A stretch of DNA of 6,601 bases from NCBI GenBank assembly GCA_903917425.1, contig CAIXAQ010000254.1, positions 1 through 6,601 on the forward strand. Reading direction: 5' to 3'. The notes below the pieces were generated by a model, which was not told the origin of the DNA, did not search any database, and saw nothing but the letters and a program-made list of their open reading frames with translations. The stretch is from an uncultured Bacteroidales bacterium. GTDB taxonomy: Bacteria > Bacteroidota > Bacteroidia > Bacteroidales > UBA4417. Below, piece after piece: positions 1 to 6,408 of the stretch. The number at the start of each line of letters is the position of its first letter. Position 1 is the first letter of the stretch. A program made the position numbers and the translations under genes.

Positions 1-707
1 AAACCGCTACCCGGAACTTTGGTTTCGCCCGAATACGATTGCAAAGCTTTCCCATTAATCTTTTTCGTAAAGTCGTATTTGCTCGATAAATCATAATATG
101 GCATAATGCGTAAGCCAGAGCCCATATCCTTCCTGCTGAATGGTATAAATATCCCTGTTTGTAACTTTATATTAAAAGAAAACCCTGCAAAAGGGTTGTT
201 TTCAGGTTCCATCAGCAGGCGGTCGGCTAATTCAACATCCTGGCTTGCAATGCTCATGGTGGATTTAAACTTATGGCTGCTCACCGATAGAGTCGTTCCA
301 GCAAAGAAAAATTTTACAGGATAAAAATTGAACCCCAAACCATATGTAAAAGCACTGTTAATCATGGTTGCGTTTGTGCCATTAGCATGGCTTTCAGAGG
401 TAGAAACACGCATATAATCAACACTTAACTCTGTTTCGACTACCGGATTTTTGATATCGTATGCTATACCATAGCTCCTATAATTATCGGCAAAATGCAA
501 TGGTCCGGACAGGTTAAATGAATCCGAAATTACTTTCATATACTCATTTATCACACCAAAATCCTGCATTTTATATGATCCGGAAAACGAAAACCCGGTG
601 GCAGCTTTCTCAATGCTTTTTTCTTTAAGAGTTTTCTTTTGTTGTGCATTGGTACTTGTTGCAAGTACAAAAAACATTGCAACAATGATTGCTTTTTTAT
701 TAAACAT
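1..707 (-). CDS. Secreted, probable outer-membrane beta-barrel protein, 3' end cut off by window edge
   Basis: An open frame runs leftward from ATG at 707-705 to the window edge without a stop: 235 complete codons, with the C-terminus missing. The N-terminus is a clear signal peptide: MFNKK, a hydrophobic stretch IIVAMFFVLA, then STNA before QQKK, so cleavage is expected after about residue 21. The mature part is rich in Gly, Ser, Tyr and Phe. It has alternating polar/hydrophobic stretches (for example FTYGLGFNFYPVKFFFAGTTLSV, cut here by turns; GFSFNIKLQTGIFIPF) typical of outer-membrane beta strands. I do not recognise a named family, so the barrel assignment is inference. The frame is supported by the signal peptide and by absence of stops over 700 bases. 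There is no Shine-Dalgarno sequence. It is divergent from the sensor kinase gene and carries the window's shared palindrome 90 bases upstream of its start, which suggests it is a target of the neighbouring two-component system. A lipid-independent periplasmic protein is the alternative. Confidence 0.85.
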   Translation of the reverse strand, partial: MFNKKAIIVAMFFVLATSTNAQQKKTLKEKSIEKAATGFSFSGSYKMQDFGVINEYMKVISDSFNLSGPLHFADNYRSYGIAYDIKNPVVETELSVDYMRVSTSESHANGTNATMINSAFTYGLGFNFYPVKFFFAGTTLSVSSHKFKSTMSIASQDVELADRLLMEPENNPFAGFSFNIKLQTGIFIPFSRKDMGSGLRIMPYYDLSSKYDFTKKINGKALQSYSGETKVPGSG

Positions 708-766
708 AGTTTTCAGAAATTACTTGTGTTTGCAGACATAATTGCATCTATCTGATTTTCAATATA

Positions 767-774
767 CAAAGCAA
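767..774 (-). promoter_or_regulatory. Candidate -7 promoter box for the left-edge secreted protein gene
   Basis: Read on the minus strand this is TTGCTTTG, seven of eight matches to the Bacteroidota sigma-ABfr -7 element TAnnTTTG. It lies 23 bases downstream of the palindrome at 798-813, the same spacing seen at the two other palindromes in the window. The implied transcription start is near 760, giving a leader of roughly 50-55 bases. A single box with one mismatch would be weak evidence; the conserved spacing raises it. Confidence 0.55.
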
Positions 775-797
775 TGGTTTTTAAAAACCTCCTGAAA

Positions 798-813
798 TAC
801 ATCAAATGATGTA
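798..813 (-). promoter_or_regulatory. Palindromic operator, site 1 (7-2-7 inverted repeat)
   Basis: On the minus strand the sequence is TACATCATTTGATGTA: a perfect inverted repeat of heptamer TACATCA with two central bases. It is followed on the same strand by TTTCA. It is the exact reverse complement of the plus-strand reading, and is identical to site 3 (6409-6424) when both are read toward their downstream genes. NarL-family regulators are known to bind inverted heptamers in this 7-2-7 arrangement (NarL consensus TACYYMT), so the NarL-type regulator at 4088-4756 is the natural candidate. The centre lies about 45 bases upstream of the inferred start of the leftward gene, a position expected for an activator next to the -33 region. 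Binding is inferred. Confidence 0.72.
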
Positions 814-870
814 CTGTATTCAATTTGACGATTACATTATGTCTCTAATAATCAATTGTTTCTATTGGTC

Positions 871-896
871 AAATCAATCATTCAATTGATTGGTTT
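871..896. repeat. Imperfect dyad in the divergent spacer
   Basis: AAATCAATCA (871-880) and TGATTGGTTT (887-896) are inverted copies with nine of ten pairs matching and a six-base centre TTCAAT. The centre overlaps a second, short palindrome (TCAATTGA, 882-889). A related ATCAATTG lies at 851-858, so the stretch is rich in ATCA/TGAT half sites resembling the core of site 1, about 50 to 80 bases farther from the leftward gene. It could be an accessory operator or a short RNA hairpin. No T-tract follows, so it is not a convincing terminator. Confidence 0.4.
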
Positions 897-916
897 CATA
901 GTTTAACTATTTCAAA

Positions 917-1036
917 ATGAAAAAACAATTCACGAATATTCCTGTTTTTATGTTGTACGACTTCAGCAAAACGAGATTAATCCTGATTTTTATGTTATGT
1001 TTGACAATTGGATTAGGTAAAAAGCAGTATCATTAG
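917..1036 (+). CDS. Doubtful small ORF, 39 residues with a hydrophobic segment
   Basis: ATG at 917 opens a 39-codon frame ending at TAG 1034-1036, just upstream of and in the same direction as the sensor kinase gene. The peptide starts MKKQF and contains a hydrophobic run LILIFMLCLTIGLG followed by a basic end (KKQYH), so it could be a small single-span membrane peptide. Against it: no recognisable family, no evident ribosome binding site, and a candidate kinase promoter box at 996-1003 lies inside it. An AT-rich spacer can produce such a frame by chance. It is listed because it is too short for ordinary gene calling. Confidence 0.2.
   Translation: MKKQFTNIPVFMLYDFSKTRLILIFMLCLTIGLGKKQYH
996..1003 (+). 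promoter_or_regulatory. Candidate -7 promoter box for the sensor kinase gene
   Basis: TATGTTTG matches the Bacteroidota -7 consensus TAnnTTTG at every defined position and lies 78 bases before the kinase ATG. No clear TTG element is present 19-21 bases upstream. The shared palindrome is also absent at the position where the other three promoters have it (957-972). If real, the kinase would be transcribed independently of that operator, with a leader of about 70-75 bases. Confidence 0.4.
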
Positions 1037-1081
1037 GACCTATTCAGGTGATTTTTCGGGTTATTACAATGAAAATCTGGA

Positions 1082-4048
1082 ATGAATAAATTGACTTTTT
1101 TGTGCTTTTCTTTCTTTGTGTGGTTTACGTTAATATCACATGGTCAGGGTATTGGCCGATACCAGGCAGAAGAATTTGACTTGGCCCACAAAGCCGGTGT
1201 TCCTGCCGTTTACAGCATGTTTCAGGATACAACCGGTGTAATTTGGTTTGGATCAACCAATGGAATTTTCAGGTACGATGGTTCCCGGATTTATGAGTTC
1301 AATGCTGAACAGAAGAAATTATTAGGCAAAACAAACTACGCATTTTTACAGGCAAAAAACGGCGATGTGATTATTGGCAGCGATTTCGGGATTTGCAGGT
1401 ATAGCATCCGTGAAAACACAGTTAAACTGATTGTCACCATTAATAGGGTATTTCACAACCGTAGCCAGTTCTACCCTCTCTGTTTTGATGAAGCAGGTAA
1501 TTTGTGGTTCGTGGCTTCGGGCAAAGGAATCGGGTGGCACGATGGACGAAAAGTTTCATGGTTGCGGAATCCACCCGGTATTCATCCGGGATCAATCGAC
1601 AAACTCAGCGATGCCTGCTTCGACAGCAGAACCGGCAATGTGTATCTTAGCAACTATTATGGAAATTTATCAGCCATTTTTAATACTAAAACCCGCTCTC
1701 TAAAATTCGAAAATTTATCAGCGACAGCCAGTTTTAAACTCCTGGAAAACAATTTATACAGAATAAAACTCGATACCATTTACATTAACGATCTTCTGAC
1801 CGGAGAGAAAAAAGTGTTTGGCGCCAGGATGAGGAAAGAGTTGGCAAATAACTTTTTGTATTCAAAATCTGTCATTGTTGATGATGAATGGCTCTGGATT
1901 TCGTTACGTGACGGGATACTGACTTTTAACTATCACAGTCAAAAATTTGGCAACATGTTCGGTTTCGAAGGCGATACCAAAAGTCCGCTATTAATGCATA
2001 TTTCGGAATTATTCAAGGACAAGGAAGGGAACATCTGGATTTGCACCGAAACAAACGGGATCAAGATTCTGAACCAATTTCAATTAAAGCGATTTCAGCA
2101 TTTAAGAGATTCCGGCAGTTCAAATAATATTATAATGGACATAGAAGCCGTAAACGACAGCCTGTTGCTGGTATGTCCTTTGTTGGAAACGCCGCAATTG
2201 GTTAATATTTTCACGAACGAACATATAGATTTAATCCCTGAAAACTCAGTTATGAGCAGTTCGTTTAATGCCGTGAGAGTAAATAAGTCATACATCCTGA
2301 TAGTTAAGCAAAACAGAGAATCGTTTTGCTTCAACACATCCACTTTAAAGCTGAAACCACTTGTAATGCACGGTGCCTCCATTGGCAAGGTAATAAATAC
2401 ATCAATTCCCAATACCGTTTTTATCTACAACGGCTCTGATCTAAAACTGTGTAAATTCGAAAATGAAGGATTGAAAGTTTTGAAATCGCTTGCCCTGAAT
2501 TTTTCTTCCGAAAGTATTTTGTACAATCCATTTAATAATGAAATCCGCATTAGCAACCAGGAAAAAAGCTGGGTAATTGACGGTAAAACTTTAACTAAAA
2601 TAAGTGAGCAAAAGCCTATCATCGGGGCTTTTATGGATAGTTTCTGGAATAAGGATAAAACATTATGGCTTGCCACACGATCCGGGCTTTTACACTACAA
2701 CACTAAATATCAGCTTATTGAATCGTTCAATACCGGCAACGGGTTAAACAACGACGTGGTTTATGCCATACAGCCAAATCTCGACAGCACAAAACTATTC
2801 CTGAGCACCAACCTGGGAATCAGTTGCTTTTCAATTGCAACAAAAACTCTTCAAAACTTCACATTGTCCGATGGCCTTCCCGAATCAGAGCACAACGGGG
2901 CGGCTTCGGCAAGCGATGAAAAAGGCAACTTCTATTTTGGCAACATCAAAGGAATTACAATTTTTAACGAGTCGTTCAATACAACTTTAGCTGCCAGGCC
3001 GTTATTAATTATTCAGGGCATTTACATCGACGATACTGTTTACAATAAACATGTAAACGCCGATTTTATCGGGAATATAGATGTTTACCCTAAAAACACT
3101 GCTTTTGGAATTAATTTCAGTTTGCTAAGCACATCCGAACCTGAGAAGCTCATTTACAGCTATAAGATTGAAGGTATTGATAATAAGTTTCATCGGTCGA
3201 ATGCAGCCACTGCCATCAGAATTTCCAAACCACGACCCGGCACATATATAATTGTGCTGAGAGGCGAGATAGAAGGTGGTCTTTTTGTTGAAAAGCGTAT
3301 TAAACTCACAGTACATGCTCCATTTTATTTTAAATGGTGGCTTTTAATTCCGGGCATACTGCTATTCCACACATTTGTATTTTTGATTATTCGCCGCATA
3401 ATAAAGACTCGGTTGAGAAAAAAACAACAGGAAATGGAGAATGAACGCCGCTACTTTGAGCAGAAATCGCAGATAGCCAGGGAGTTGCACGACAATGTGG
3501 GTGCTCGCCTCAGTATGATGCTTAATACGGTAGATTGGATCGGCAAAAAACCGGTTTTAGAAATTACAGATCTGAATGAAATAAAGGAAAATACCAAAGC
3601 TGTTATTCAGGGCCTTCGCGATGCGATTTGGGTGATGGATAAAAATGTGATTACCGTTGAAGAATTATTTGATAAAATTAAATACTATTCCAATCAGGTC
3701 ACCAGGAACTATCCGGTACATATAATCTTTAACGAAGTTACCCACAAAGCGGTTATTTTAAATACCACCGAGGCTCTGAACCTTTTTAGGATTGTGCAGG
3801 AATCGCTGAACAATGCTTTGAAATATTCAAATGCTGCGCAAATCGAAATTACGCTTAGTTACGAAGGTGAAAATGGAATTCGTATTGAAATCAAGGATAA
3901 TGGTTTCGGTTTCGAAACTGAAAAAGTGATACACGGGCACGGCCTTAAAAATATGCAGGCCAGGGCCGGCGAGATAAATGCCAATTTAAGATTGCAAAGT
4001 ATTGTTAATGAGGGCACGACAGTTACAATTACACTCTACATCGTTTGA
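1082..4048 (+). CDS. Periplasmic-propeller sensor histidine kinase (two-component regulator propeller family)
   Basis: This is a membrane sensor that should sense a periplasmic signal and phosphorylate the response regulator encoded 39 bases downstream. Residues 1-22 form a signal peptide (LTFLCFSFFVWFTLISHG then QG). Residues about 30-640 are a beta-propeller sensor with Reg_prop-type repeats, such as DTTGVIWFGSTNGIFRYDG (49-67), KEGNIWICTETNGIKIL (314-330) and DKTLWLATRSGLLHYN (525-540). Residues about 660-745 fit the Y_Y_Y domain (YSYKIEGID). One transmembrane helix spans about 753-771, followed by a short basic coiled linker. The cytoplasmic part is a HisKA_3-type dimerisation domain with phospho-acceptor His803 in ARELHDNVG. 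It is followed by a HATPase_c domain: N-box QESLNNALKYS (Asn911), G1 KDNGFGF (938-944), G2 GHGLKNM (952-958). No receiver or DNA-binding domain is fused, so it is a classical kinase rather than the hybrid type common in Bacteroidota. The ligand cannot be read from the sequence. ATG 1082 is chosen because the signal peptide starts there. Confidence 0.95.
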   Translation: MNKLTFLCFSFFVWFTLISHGQGIGRYQAEEFDLAHKAGVPAVYSMFQDTTGVIWFGSTNGIFRYDGSRIYEFNAEQKKLLGKTNYAFLQAKNGDVIIGSDFGICRYSIRENTVKLIVTINRVFHNRSQFYPLCFDEAGNLWFVASGKGIGWHDGRKVSWLRNPPGIHPGSIDKLSDACFDSRTGNVYLSNYYGNLSAIFNTKTRSLKFENLSATASFKLLENNLYRIKLDTIYINDLLTGEKKVFGARMRKELANNFLYSKSVIVDDEWLWISLRDGILTFNYHSQKFGNMFGFEGDTKSPLLMHISELFKDKEGNIWICTETNGIKILNQFQLKRFQHLRDSGSSNNIIMDIEAVNDSLLLVCPLLETPQLVNIFTNEHIDLIPENSVMSSSFNAVRVNKSYILIVKQNRESFCFNTSTLKLKPLVMHGASIGKVINTSIPNTVFIYNGSDLKLCKFENEGLKVLKSLALNFSSESILYNPFNNEIRISNQEKSWVIDGKTLTKISEQKPIIGAFMDSFWNKDKTLWLATRSGLLHYNTKYQLIESFNTGNGLNNDVVYAIQPNLDSTKLFLSTNLGISCFSIATKTLQNFTLSDGLPESEHNGAASASDEKGNFYFGNIKGITIFNESFNTTLAARPLLIIQGIYIDDTVYNKHVNADFIGNIDVYPKNTAFGINFSLLSTSEPEKLIYSYKIEGIDNKFHRSNAATAIRISKPRPGTYIIVLRGEIEGGLFVEKRIKLTVHAPFYFKWWLLIPGILLFHTFVFLIIRRIIKTRLRKKQQEMENERRYFEQKSQIARELHDNVGARLSMMLNTVDWIGKKPVLEITDLNEIKENTKAVIQGLRDAIWVMDKNVITVEELFDKIKYYSNQVTRNYPVHIIFNEVTHKAVILNTTEALNLFRIVQESLNNALKYSNAAQIEITLSYEGENGIRIEIKDNGFGFETEKVIHGHGLKNMQARAGEINANLRLQSIVNEGTTVTITLYIV

Positions 4049-4052
4049 TGTA
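4037..4052 (+). promoter_or_regulatory. Palindromic operator, site 2, overlapping the kinase stop codon
   Basis: TACATCGTTTGATGTA differs from sites 1 and 3 by one base (G at 4043 for A). That base breaks one of seven pairs in the 7-2-7 inverted repeat. The site covers the last three kinase codons (Tyr-Ile-Val), the TGA stop and four bases beyond. It is followed by TTGCA, matching the TTNCA seen after the other two sites. It lies 35 bases upstream of the response regulator ATG and points toward it, which suggests autoregulation of the regulator gene separately from the kinase. Binding by the NarL-type regulator is inferred. Confidence 0.65.
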
Positions 4053-4083
4053 TTGCATCATCTTATTTCACTACCGAATTTTG
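4053..4083 (+). promoter_or_regulatory. Candidate internal promoter for the response regulator gene
   Basis: TTG at 4053-4055 and GAATTTTG at 4076-4083 resemble Bacteroidota -33 (TTG) and -7 (TAnnTTTG, one mismatch) elements with a 20-base spacer. The TTTG sits at the same offset from the palindrome as at sites 1 and 3. The implied start point is within a few bases of the regulator ATG at 4088, so the transcript would be leaderless or nearly so. The promoter would supplement read-through from the kinase gene. Confidence 0.5.
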
Positions 4084-4087
4084 GCCA

Positions 4088-4756
4088 ATGATAAAAATAG
4101 CTATTGTTGACGATCGCGATCACGTGCGCGATACCCTTGAAAACAGGTTGCAGTATACCAATGAGATAAGGGTGATACAGACCTCATGCAATGGCGAAGA
4201 GTTTTTATCTTACATGAAGTCCACCCAGCCGCTCAGCCAGCCTGAAGTGGTGATTATGGACATTGAAATGCCGGTTCTCAACGGAATTGACACGGTGGCA
4301 ACCGCTTCGGTCTTGTATCCGGATGTAAAATTTATCATGCTTACCGTATTCGATAGCGACGATGCCATTTTCAATGCCATCAAGGCTGGCGCTCACGGCT
4401 ACCTGTTAAAAGATGAAGATACCGACACTATTATTGAACATATAAAACTGGTTGCTGATGACAAGGGTGCTGTTATGAGTCCGGCTATTGCCCGCAAGGC
4501 ATTGGATTTGCTTATGGGAAAGAGTTCCAAAGCCGAGACTACCGACGCAACTATCAAAACAGAAACAACCCTTACCGAAAGAGAAATTGACGTGATGAAC
4601 TGCCTGGTAAACGGGCTTGATCATAAAAGCATTTCACAAAAACTTGATATCAGCCCGGCCACGGTGCGCACTCACCTGGCTAATATATATAAAAAGTTAC
4701 ATGTAAGTTCCAAATCGCAGGCGGTCGGTCTTGCGTTAAAGAGGAAATGGTTTTAA
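4088..4756 (+). CDS. NarL/FixJ-family response regulator with LuxR-type DNA-binding domain
   Basis: This is a cytoplasmic transcription factor, expected to be phosphorylated by the kinase just upstream. Residues 1-120 form a receiver domain: acidic pair Asp8-Asp9, phospho-acceptor Asp58 in VVIMDIEMP, Thr86 in MLTVFD and Lys108 in YLLKDE. All the residues needed for phosphotransfer are therefore present. A linker of about 145-160 (Ser, Thr, Lys rich) joins it to a LuxR/GerE helix-turn-helix at 162-215, with LTEREIDVMNCLVNG and recognition-helix region SPATVRTHLANIYKKL. The positions equivalent to the base-contacting residues of NarL's recognition helix appear to be Arg194, Thr195 and Ala198, so its site preference should differ somewhat from NarL's. 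Length is usual for the family. The gene is 39 bases after the kinase, with site 2 and a promoter-like box in the gap. It likely controls itself and the flanking secreted-protein genes. Confidence 0.96.
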   Translation: MIKIAIVDDRDHVRDTLENRLQYTNEIRVIQTSCNGEEFLSYMKSTQPLSQPEVVIMDIEMPVLNGIDTVATASVLYPDVKFIMLTVFDSDDAIFNAIKAGAHGYLLKDEDTDTIIEHIKLVADDKGAVMSPAIARKALDLLMGKSSKAETTDATIKTETTLTEREIDVMNCLVNGLDHKSISQKLDISPATVRTHLANIYKKLHVSSKSQAVGLALKRKWF

Positions 4757-4844
4757 TAAGCATATTGTTGTTTTGCAGCAAAAAAGGGTCAAATAGGTCA
4801 ACTGCGGCATGCATCTAAAAAAATGAACCAACCGAAGACGGCAT
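4757..4844. other. Convergent spacer with no clear terminator
   Basis: These 88 bases separate the 3' ends of the response regulator and the ATPase genes. The best structure is around 4766-4782 (TTGTTG, loop, CAGCAA, with one G-U pair), next to an A-run on the plus strand. It is short and lacks a T-tract on the plus strand, so I do not call it a terminator. A short direct repeat GGTCAA is also present. No ORF of note. Confidence 0.5.
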
Positions 4845-6134
4845 TTACACCGTTTCAATTCCCCATAGCGGGATGTTAGTCATCCAACTTTCTGCTTTAT
4901 AATCGGACAGGGAAGTTCGAATGGCAGTTTCGGGTTTATATTTTTCACAAAAAAGTTTGAAGCTTTTTGCTTTCAGATTTTCGCCGGATTTCACCTCGAT
5001 TGGGATGATTTTTCCATTTTCCTGGATAACAAAATCAACTTCGGATGTGCTTTTCTCATTTGTCCAATACCCGATATACCGCCCTTCCTTTAGGATAAGC
5101 TGCTGCATTACAAACTGCTCGGCAAGCGCGCCATTATATTGTGTAAACAAGGAATTGCCTTCGATAAGGGATTTTATGTCAATGCCCGACATGGCTGTCA
5201 ATAAACCTATATCGTGTAAAAAGAGCTTAAAAGCCGACGAATCCTGAAATGCAAGCAGAGGCATTTCGGGCTTTGTAATCCGATGACATTTTACCAATAA
5301 ACCACAATCCGCCAACCACTGAATGGCTAATTCAAAATCTTTCGCTCTAGCCCCTTCACGAATTGCTCCATAAACGAATTTTTTGTTTTCTTTAGCCAAC
5401 TGCGAAGCAATACTCTGCCATACCATTTGTAACCTTGGGACCATTGTGTAGGGAGCATGTTTCGAGAAATCGCCTTGGTAGGAAAGCAGAATCCTGTTTT
5501 GTACATACCGCACTTTTTGCCAATCTTTAGTTTGGGCATAAGTTTCAACGACTTCAGGCAATCCGCCAATAAAAAAGTAATATTTCAGATAATTAGTCAA
5601 TTTATCCCGAAAAACGCTAAGCGTTTCCCAGTCTTTATTCTGCAATACTTTGACAAGTTGCTGTTCGCCAAGTGCCAACAGAAATTCGGAAAAAGACATG
5701 GGTTGTAAATCCATAAAATCAACTTTCCCAACAGGAAATGAACTTTGCTGGTGAAATGCAATCCCCAGAAGAGAACCAGCGGCAACTACATGATATTGAG
5801 GAGCATTTTCGTAAAAATACTTCAAAATAGTAATGCCTCGGTCTGCTTCCTGTATCTCATCTAAAATAATGAGTGTATCATCGGCATTGATAATGGTTTG
5901 AGTCTGAATTTCTATAACACTGATTACACGTTCGATGTTGAAATCATGTAAAAATAACGATTTCAAATTTGGCGAGTCTTCAAAATTGATGTAGGCAACC
6001 TGATTGTACGATATTCGTCCGAATTCCTTAAGAATCCATGTTTTCCCTACCTGCCTGGCACCACGAACAATGAGTGGTTTCCGTAAACTGCTTGTTTTCC
6101 ACGCCAGTAATTCATTCAATTTTTCCCTTTGCAT
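4845..6134 (-). CDS. AAA-type ATPase with DUF4143 C-terminal domain
   Basis: This 429-residue protein belongs to the ATP-binding AAA_14/DUF4143 family, common and often multi-copy in Bacteroidota and archaea, whose cellular role is poorly defined. The P-loop is GARQVGKT (25-32), and the Walker B strand is TLIILDE (87-93), followed by a sensor-like VAAGSLLG (117-124). The middle (about 200-340) is a helical region of DUF4143 type, including FFIGGLPEVV and SSAFKLFLHDIGLL. The C-terminus carries a PD-(D/E)XK-like signature: Asp367 in SEVDFVI, then Glu380 and Lys382 in IPIEVKSG, so a nuclease-like fold is present. Whether it cuts DNA is unknown. All motifs are intact and the length is normal. It is convergent with the regulator gene and has its own promoter-like box and repeats upstream, so it looks like an independent unit. 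ATG 6134 puts the P-loop at the usual distance from the N-terminus. Confidence 0.95.
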   Translation of the reverse strand: MQREKLNELLAWKTSSLRKPLIVRGARQVGKTWILKEFGRISYNQVAYINFEDSPNLKSLFLHDFNIERVISVIEIQTQTIINADDTLIILDEIQEADRGITILKYFYENAPQYHVVAAGSLLGIAFHQQSSFPVGKVDFMDLQPMSFSEFLLALGEQQLVKVLQNKDWETLSVFRDKLTNYLKYYFFIGGLPEVVETYAQTKDWQKVRYVQNRILLSYQGDFSKHAPYTMVPRLQMVWQSIASQLAKENKKFVYGAIREGARAKDFELAIQWLADCGLLVKCHRITKPEMPLLAFQDSSAFKLFLHDIGLLTAMSGIDIKSLIEGNSLFTQYNGALAEQFVMQQLILKEGRYIGYWTNEKSTSEVDFVIQENGKIIPIEVKSGENLKAKSFKLFCEKYKPETAIRTSLSDYKAESWMTNIPLWGIETV

Positions 6135-6158
6135 AGCGGCAAGATGTATTTTATACTA

Positions 6159-6166
6159 CAAAGATA
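6159..6166 (-). promoter_or_regulatory. Candidate -7 promoter box for the ATPase gene
   Basis: On the minus strand TATCTTTG matches TAnnTTTG fully and sits 24 bases before the ATPase start codon, leaving a leader of about 20 bases. The -33 region is not clear: a TTTA lies 16 bases upstream rather than the usual 19-21. The box overlaps the downstream end of repeat copy A, so a protein bound there would be expected to block transcription. Confidence 0.55.
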
Positions 6167-6185
6167 CACTTATTCCCAGATATAA
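6164..6185 (-). repeat. Upstream repeat copy A of the ATPase gene
   Basis: This 22-base element begins ATACACTTATTC and ends AGATATAA on the plus strand. It matches copy B (6197-6218) at 18 of 22 positions and starts 33 bases from it, about three helical turns. It overlaps the candidate -7 box of the ATPase gene. Position and phasing suggest an operator pair. The protein that would bind is unknown. Confidence 0.6.
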
Positions 6186-6196
6186 ACGTATTATAA

Positions 6197-6218
6197 ATAC
6201 ACTTTATTCCGGATATAA
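6197..6218 (-). repeat. Upstream repeat copy B of the ATPase gene, partly palindromic
   Basis: This is the second copy of the 22-base element (ATACACTTTATTCC then GGATATAA on the plus strand). With four more bases it forms an imperfect palindrome at 6199-6222, ACACTT and AAGTGT arms around TCCGGA-like symmetry, with nine of twelve pairs matching. Copy A lacks the outer right arm. Together they look like a strong and a weak operator. Confidence 0.6.
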
Positions 6219-6322
6219 GTGTGTTGAACAAATCTTAGGAAAGTTAAAAAGTAAAAAAAATGACAGATTCAACAAAGCGAGACAATCAATATTAAAGTTT
6301 GATGAAATACAACATTGATTGG

Positions 6323-6344
6323 ATCAAATGATTTATCAAATGAT
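6323..6344 (+). repeat. Tandem palindromic cores upstream of site 3
   Basis: ATCAAATGAT occurs at 6323-6332 and again at 6335-6344, separated by TT, so the centres are 12 bases apart. This ten-base core is the same as the centre of site 1, and reverse-complemented the centre of site 3. The outer TAC/GTA bases of the full site are missing. A further TGAT-TTT-ATCA dyad lies at 6355-6365. These may be auxiliary, weaker sites 77 and 89 bases upstream of site 3. Confidence 0.5.
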
Positions 6345-6408
6345 CGACTTGGTATGATTTTATCAGCTGTGAAGAGTTATATTTCACGCCAAATCCTCCT
6401 TCATTATC

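Noticed and set aside
106..324. A 72-codon plus-strand frame in the left part of the window
   Set aside because: It is antisense to the longer minus-strand frame 1-707, which has a signal peptide and coherent beta-rich composition. The plus-strand translation has no recognisable features.
957..972. A fourth copy of the shared palindrome before the kinase promoter box at 996
   Set aside because: The sequence at the expected 23-base offset has no inverted symmetry and does not resemble TACATCRTTTGATGTA.
1346..3316. Several short frames on both strands inside the sensor kinase gene
   Set aside because: All lie within a continuous gene with conserved domains from end to end; they have no motif or signal of their own.
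4205..4624. Minus-strand frames across the response regulator gene
   Set aside because: They are shadows of the receiver and linker coding sequence, with no independent support.
4764..4790. A short hairpin in the convergent spacer as a terminator
   Set aside because: The stem is about six pairs with one G-U, has little GC, and lacks a T-tract after it on the plus strand; on the minus strand the T-run precedes the stem.
4921..5785. Frames opposite to and overlapping the ATPase gene
   Set aside because: The minus-strand ATPase frame has intact Walker A, Walker B and C-terminal motifs; the others carry none.
6004..6318. A 104-codon plus-strand frame crossing the ATPase start and its upstream repeats
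   Set aside because: Its first part is antisense to the P-loop region and the rest reads through promoter boxes and repeats. No family resemblance was seen.
6164..6344. Short repeats as a CRISPR array or transposon ends
   Set aside because: There are only two copies of each unit, no regular spacers and no adjacent cas or transposase gene. No matching terminal inverted repeats bracket the ATPase gene.
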